Source of the DNA: CAYPOY01 sp964412395 | Lineage (GTDB): Bacteria > Chloroflexota > Anaerolineae > B4-G1 | Assembly: GCA_964412395.1 (NCBI GenBank) | Contig: CAYPOY010000265.1 | Span: forward strand, 1 to 7,472 | DNA: 7,472 nucleotides | Direction: 5' to 3' | Part shown: piece after piece, positions 6,067 to 7,472 of the stretch | How the letters are laid out: each line of letters begins with the position of its first letter | Numbering within the stretch: the first letter of the stretch is position 1 | The notes under the pieces: generated by a model | Told to the model about the DNA's origin: nothing | Database searches by the model: none | Seen by the model: the letters and a program-made list of their open reading frames with translations, nothing else | Position numbers and translations under genes: made by a program

Positions 6067-6828
6067 GTCATCCTCCTTAGATTGGACGCTCGTCACCTGG
6101 GGCTCCGACGGCTGATAGTCGAGCTCCCTGCTCAAGACTTCGACGAGGGTACGTAGGGTCTTGACCCGCGCGAACCACTTGCCGTTGCCCTCTACAATCG
6201 TCCACGGCGCTGTAGCAGTGCTGGTTCTGAGCAGCATATCATTCACTGCCTCTTCGTACGGACCCCATTTGGCGCGGTTGCGCCAATCTTCTTCCGTCAG
6301 CTTCCACGCTTTGTAGGGTGTGTCTCTGCGTGTCTCAAAGCGGCGCAACTGCTCCTCTGGGCTGATGTGAATCCAAAACTTGGCCAGAATCATACCGAAG
6401 TCAGCCAATTGGCGTTCAAACTCGTTGATCTCGCGATAGGCGCGTTTCCACTCTTCTTCAGTGCAAAAGCCCTCGACCCGCTCCACCATTACCCGCCCAT
6501 ACCAGGTGCGGTCAAAAATGATGATCTGCTTTTCGTCGGGGGGCTTGAGCCGGCGCCAGAAACGCCACAGGTAGTGATGGGTGGCGTCTTCGCCCTTTGG
6601 CGCTGCGATAGAAAAAACTTCGTAGCCGCGTGGGTCGAGTTTTTCGGTGACGCGCTTGATGTTGCCCCCTTTGCCCCCGGCGTCCCAGCCTTCGTACACG
6701 ACCGCCAGTGTGCGCTTCTGCACGTAGAGCTGATAGGCCAGTTCGCGCAACTGCAACTGGTAGCAGAGCAGGTTCTGCACGTACTCCTCTCGCGTCAGGC
6801 TCTTGCTCAGGTCTATGGTTTCCAGCAT
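5968..6828 (-). CDS. ppk2: Polyphosphate kinase 2-family nucleotide kinase with (GKK)6 tail
   Basis: A 286-residue PPK2-family enzyme; these P-loop kinases use polyphosphate to phosphorylate nucleotides. Walker A is EGWDAGGKGGN (46-56, Lys53). Walker B is IIIFDRTWYGRVMVERVEGF (102-121, Asp106). A basic lid (RRFETRR, 162-168) and KLTEEDWRNR (176-185) follow. The body closely matches the C-terminal half of fused two-domain polyphosphate:AMP phosphotransferases, including the opening DLSKSLTREEY. AMP to ADP is therefore the likeliest reaction, though ADP to ATP is possible. After residue ~240 comes a linker, then a tail (255-286) of MARK, six GKK triplets and KEKERAEKSM, which is not part of the fold. 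The six glycines use all four Gly codons. The start ATG at 6828 has GGAGGGG 5 nt upstream, overlapping the end of the preceding PPK2 gene; the gap is 2 nt. The catalytic core appears intact. Confidence 0.93.
   Translation of the reverse strand: MLETIDLSKSLTREEYVQNLLCYQLQLRELAYQLYVQKRTLAVVYEGWDAGGKGGNIKRVTEKLDPRGYEVFSIAAPKGEDATHHYLWRFWRRLKPPDEKQIIIFDRTWYGRVMVERVEGFCTEEEWKRAYREINEFERQLADFGMILAKFWIHISPEEQLRRFETRRDTPYKAWKLTEEDWRNRAKWGPYEEAVNDMLLRTSTATAPWTIVEGNGKWFARVKTLRTLVEVLSRELDYQPSEPQVTSVQSKEDDMARKGKKGKKGKKGKKGKKGKKKEKERAEKSM
6072..6078 (-). promoter_or_regulatory. Internal Shine-Dalgarno-like site within PPK2
   Basis: AAGGAGG read on the minus strand, 5 nt before the in-frame ATG at 6066. 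It marks the boundary between the PPK2 catalytic part plus linker and the Lys-rich tail. Whether ribosomes use it is unknown. Confidence 0.35.
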
Positions 6829-6830
6829 GG

Positions 6831-7472
6831 CTACCCCTCCTCACCCTGGACTTCCGACTCGGCCTGGAATTCATCGTCACGTTCCTCACCGTCCAGTTCC
6901 GCAGGCAGTGGTACATCGCGCTTCTTCAGAGCGTCTTCCAGACGGTAGATGATCGTCTCAAAAATCTTGACCCGCGCCCAACGGCGGTCGGTCGCCTCCA
7001 CAATCGTCCACGGGGCCCACTCCGTGTCAGTGCGTTCCAGCATCTCCTCAATGACCACCACGTACTCGTCATACTTACGGTGGTGCTCCCAGTCTTCTGG
7101 TTGTACGTGCCAGCTCTCAAGCGGGTCCTTTTCCAACTTCTTGAAGCGCCGTAACTGCTCCTCTTTGCCGATATGCAAGAAAAACTTGATCACCACGTAG
7201 CCGTCGTCGGCGATGGTGCGTTCGAAATTGACGATGTCCCGATAGGCTTTGCGCCACTCTTCGTCTGGCGTGAATCCCTCCACGCGCTCCACCAGCACCC
7301 GGCCATACCAACTGCGGTCGAAGATGCCCATCTCGCCGTAGTTGGGCAGCTTGCGCCAGAAGCGCCACAGCCAGGGCATGTGTGTCTCGTAGGTGCGCGG
7401 CGCCTGGATGGCATACAGGATACCCTCGCCAAGTTTTCGCAAATTCAGGTCAGAATCACAAGCAGTATAAGG
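6831..7472 (-). CDS. ppk2: PPK2-family protein, partial (5' end outside window), acidic C-terminus
   Basis: 213 codons are visible, open to the window edge. The protein matches the N-terminal half of fused two-domain polyphosphate:AMP phosphotransferases: YAIQAPRTYETHMPWLWRFW (20-39 counted from the edge), Walker B GIFDRSWYGRVLVERVEGF (49-67), KFFLHIGKEEQLRRFKKLEK (96-115), then EDWEHHRKYDEY and MLERTDTEWAPWTIVEA. The lid and Walker B look intact. Where Walker A should stand, the edge reads PYTACDSDLNLRK, without GKGG, and the usual LDPRG turn before YAIQAP is absent. The visible start is therefore either degenerate or a rearranged end. The C-terminus (192-213) is strongly acidic, with 11 Asp/Glu in 22 residues. 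A TTG at 7442 is the only start-like codon nearby; it has no convincing ribosome binding site and would remove the P-loop. The true start is most likely outside the window. It is the first visible gene of the operon, 2 nt from the next. Confidence 0.85.
   Translation of the reverse strand, partial: PYTACDSDLNLRKLGEGILYAIQAPRTYETHMPWLWRFWRKLPNYGEMGIFDRSWYGRVLVERVEGFTPDEEWRKAYRDIVNFERTIADDGYVVIKFFLHIGKEEQLRRFKKLEKDPLESWHVQPEDWEHHRKYDEYVVVIEEMLERTDTEWAPWTIVEATDRRWARVKIFETIIYRLEDALKKRDVPLPAELDGEERDDEFQAESEVQGEEG
6834..6840 (-). promoter_or_regulatory. Ribosome binding site of the second PPK2 gene
   Basis: GGAGGGG on the minus strand, overlapping the last codons of the upstream PPK2 half and 5 nt before the ATG at 6828. 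Its presence argues that the two PPK2 halves are translated as separate proteins rather than being one gene broken by a recent stop mutation. Confidence 0.7.

Noticed and set aside
1..7472. CRISPR array, tRNA or rRNA genes
   Set aside because: No regularly spaced repeats, cloverleaf-like segments or rRNA-like stretches were seen by eye on either strand.
6831..7472. Reading the first PPK2 as the N-domain of the proteobacterial-type polyphosphate:AMP phosphotransferase
   Set aside because: That N-domain has a changed Walker B region, whereas this protein keeps FDRSWYGRVLVERVEGF and matches the other fused type, in which both halves look kinase-like.

Overview
The window looks like chromosomal DNA of a moderately GC-rich bacterium. 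The style of the polyphosphate genes and the HEAT/toroid gene pair suggests Chloroflexota (Anaerolineae-like). That assignment is an impression from family resemblance, not a search result.

Left part (1-1365) is debris from mobile DNA. On the minus strand at 1-274 is a 91-codon piece of a group II intron reverse transcriptase/maturase, cut by the window edge and truncated upstream. At about 459-1203 on the plus strand is an IS110-family transposase lacking most of its N-terminal nuclease half and the end of its C-terminal domain. The transposase runs directly into the last ~54 codons of a small membrane protein with a Cys-rich tail (about 1204-1365), in a different frame. The three pieces abut with little spacer, which reads as successive insertion and deletion.

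Middle part (1363-2993) is a tight plus-strand pair: a HEAT-repeat protein behind a very strong Shine-Dalgarno, then an alpha/alpha-toroid (prenyltransferase/terpenoid-cyclase-like) protein that overlaps it by 4 nt. Both look intact. Their job is unknown. The membrane-protein remnant probably was the first gene of this operon.

Right part (3046-7472) is a minus-strand polyphosphate operon, read right to left: a PPK2 half (5' end outside the window), a second PPK2, PPK1, and a calcineurin-like metallophosphoesterase. Gaps between genes are 2, 33 and 3 nt. PPK1 makes polyphosphate from ATP. PPK2-type kinases use polyphosphate to phosphorylate nucleotides. The phosphoesterase sits where an exopolyphosphatase is often found.

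The most unusual trait is lysine enrichment in three of the four polyphosphate-operon proteins: a KKKK N-terminus on PPK1, a six-lysine run inside the phosphoesterase beside its metal site, and a (Gly-Lys-Lys)6 tail on PPK2. The PPK2 tail is preceded in frame by a near-perfect ribosome binding site and ATG, so it could also be made as a free 32-residue polycation. The partner PPK2 ends in a strongly acidic tail. The two PPK2 genes match the two halves of the fused two-domain polyphosphate:AMP phosphotransferase found in other bacteria.
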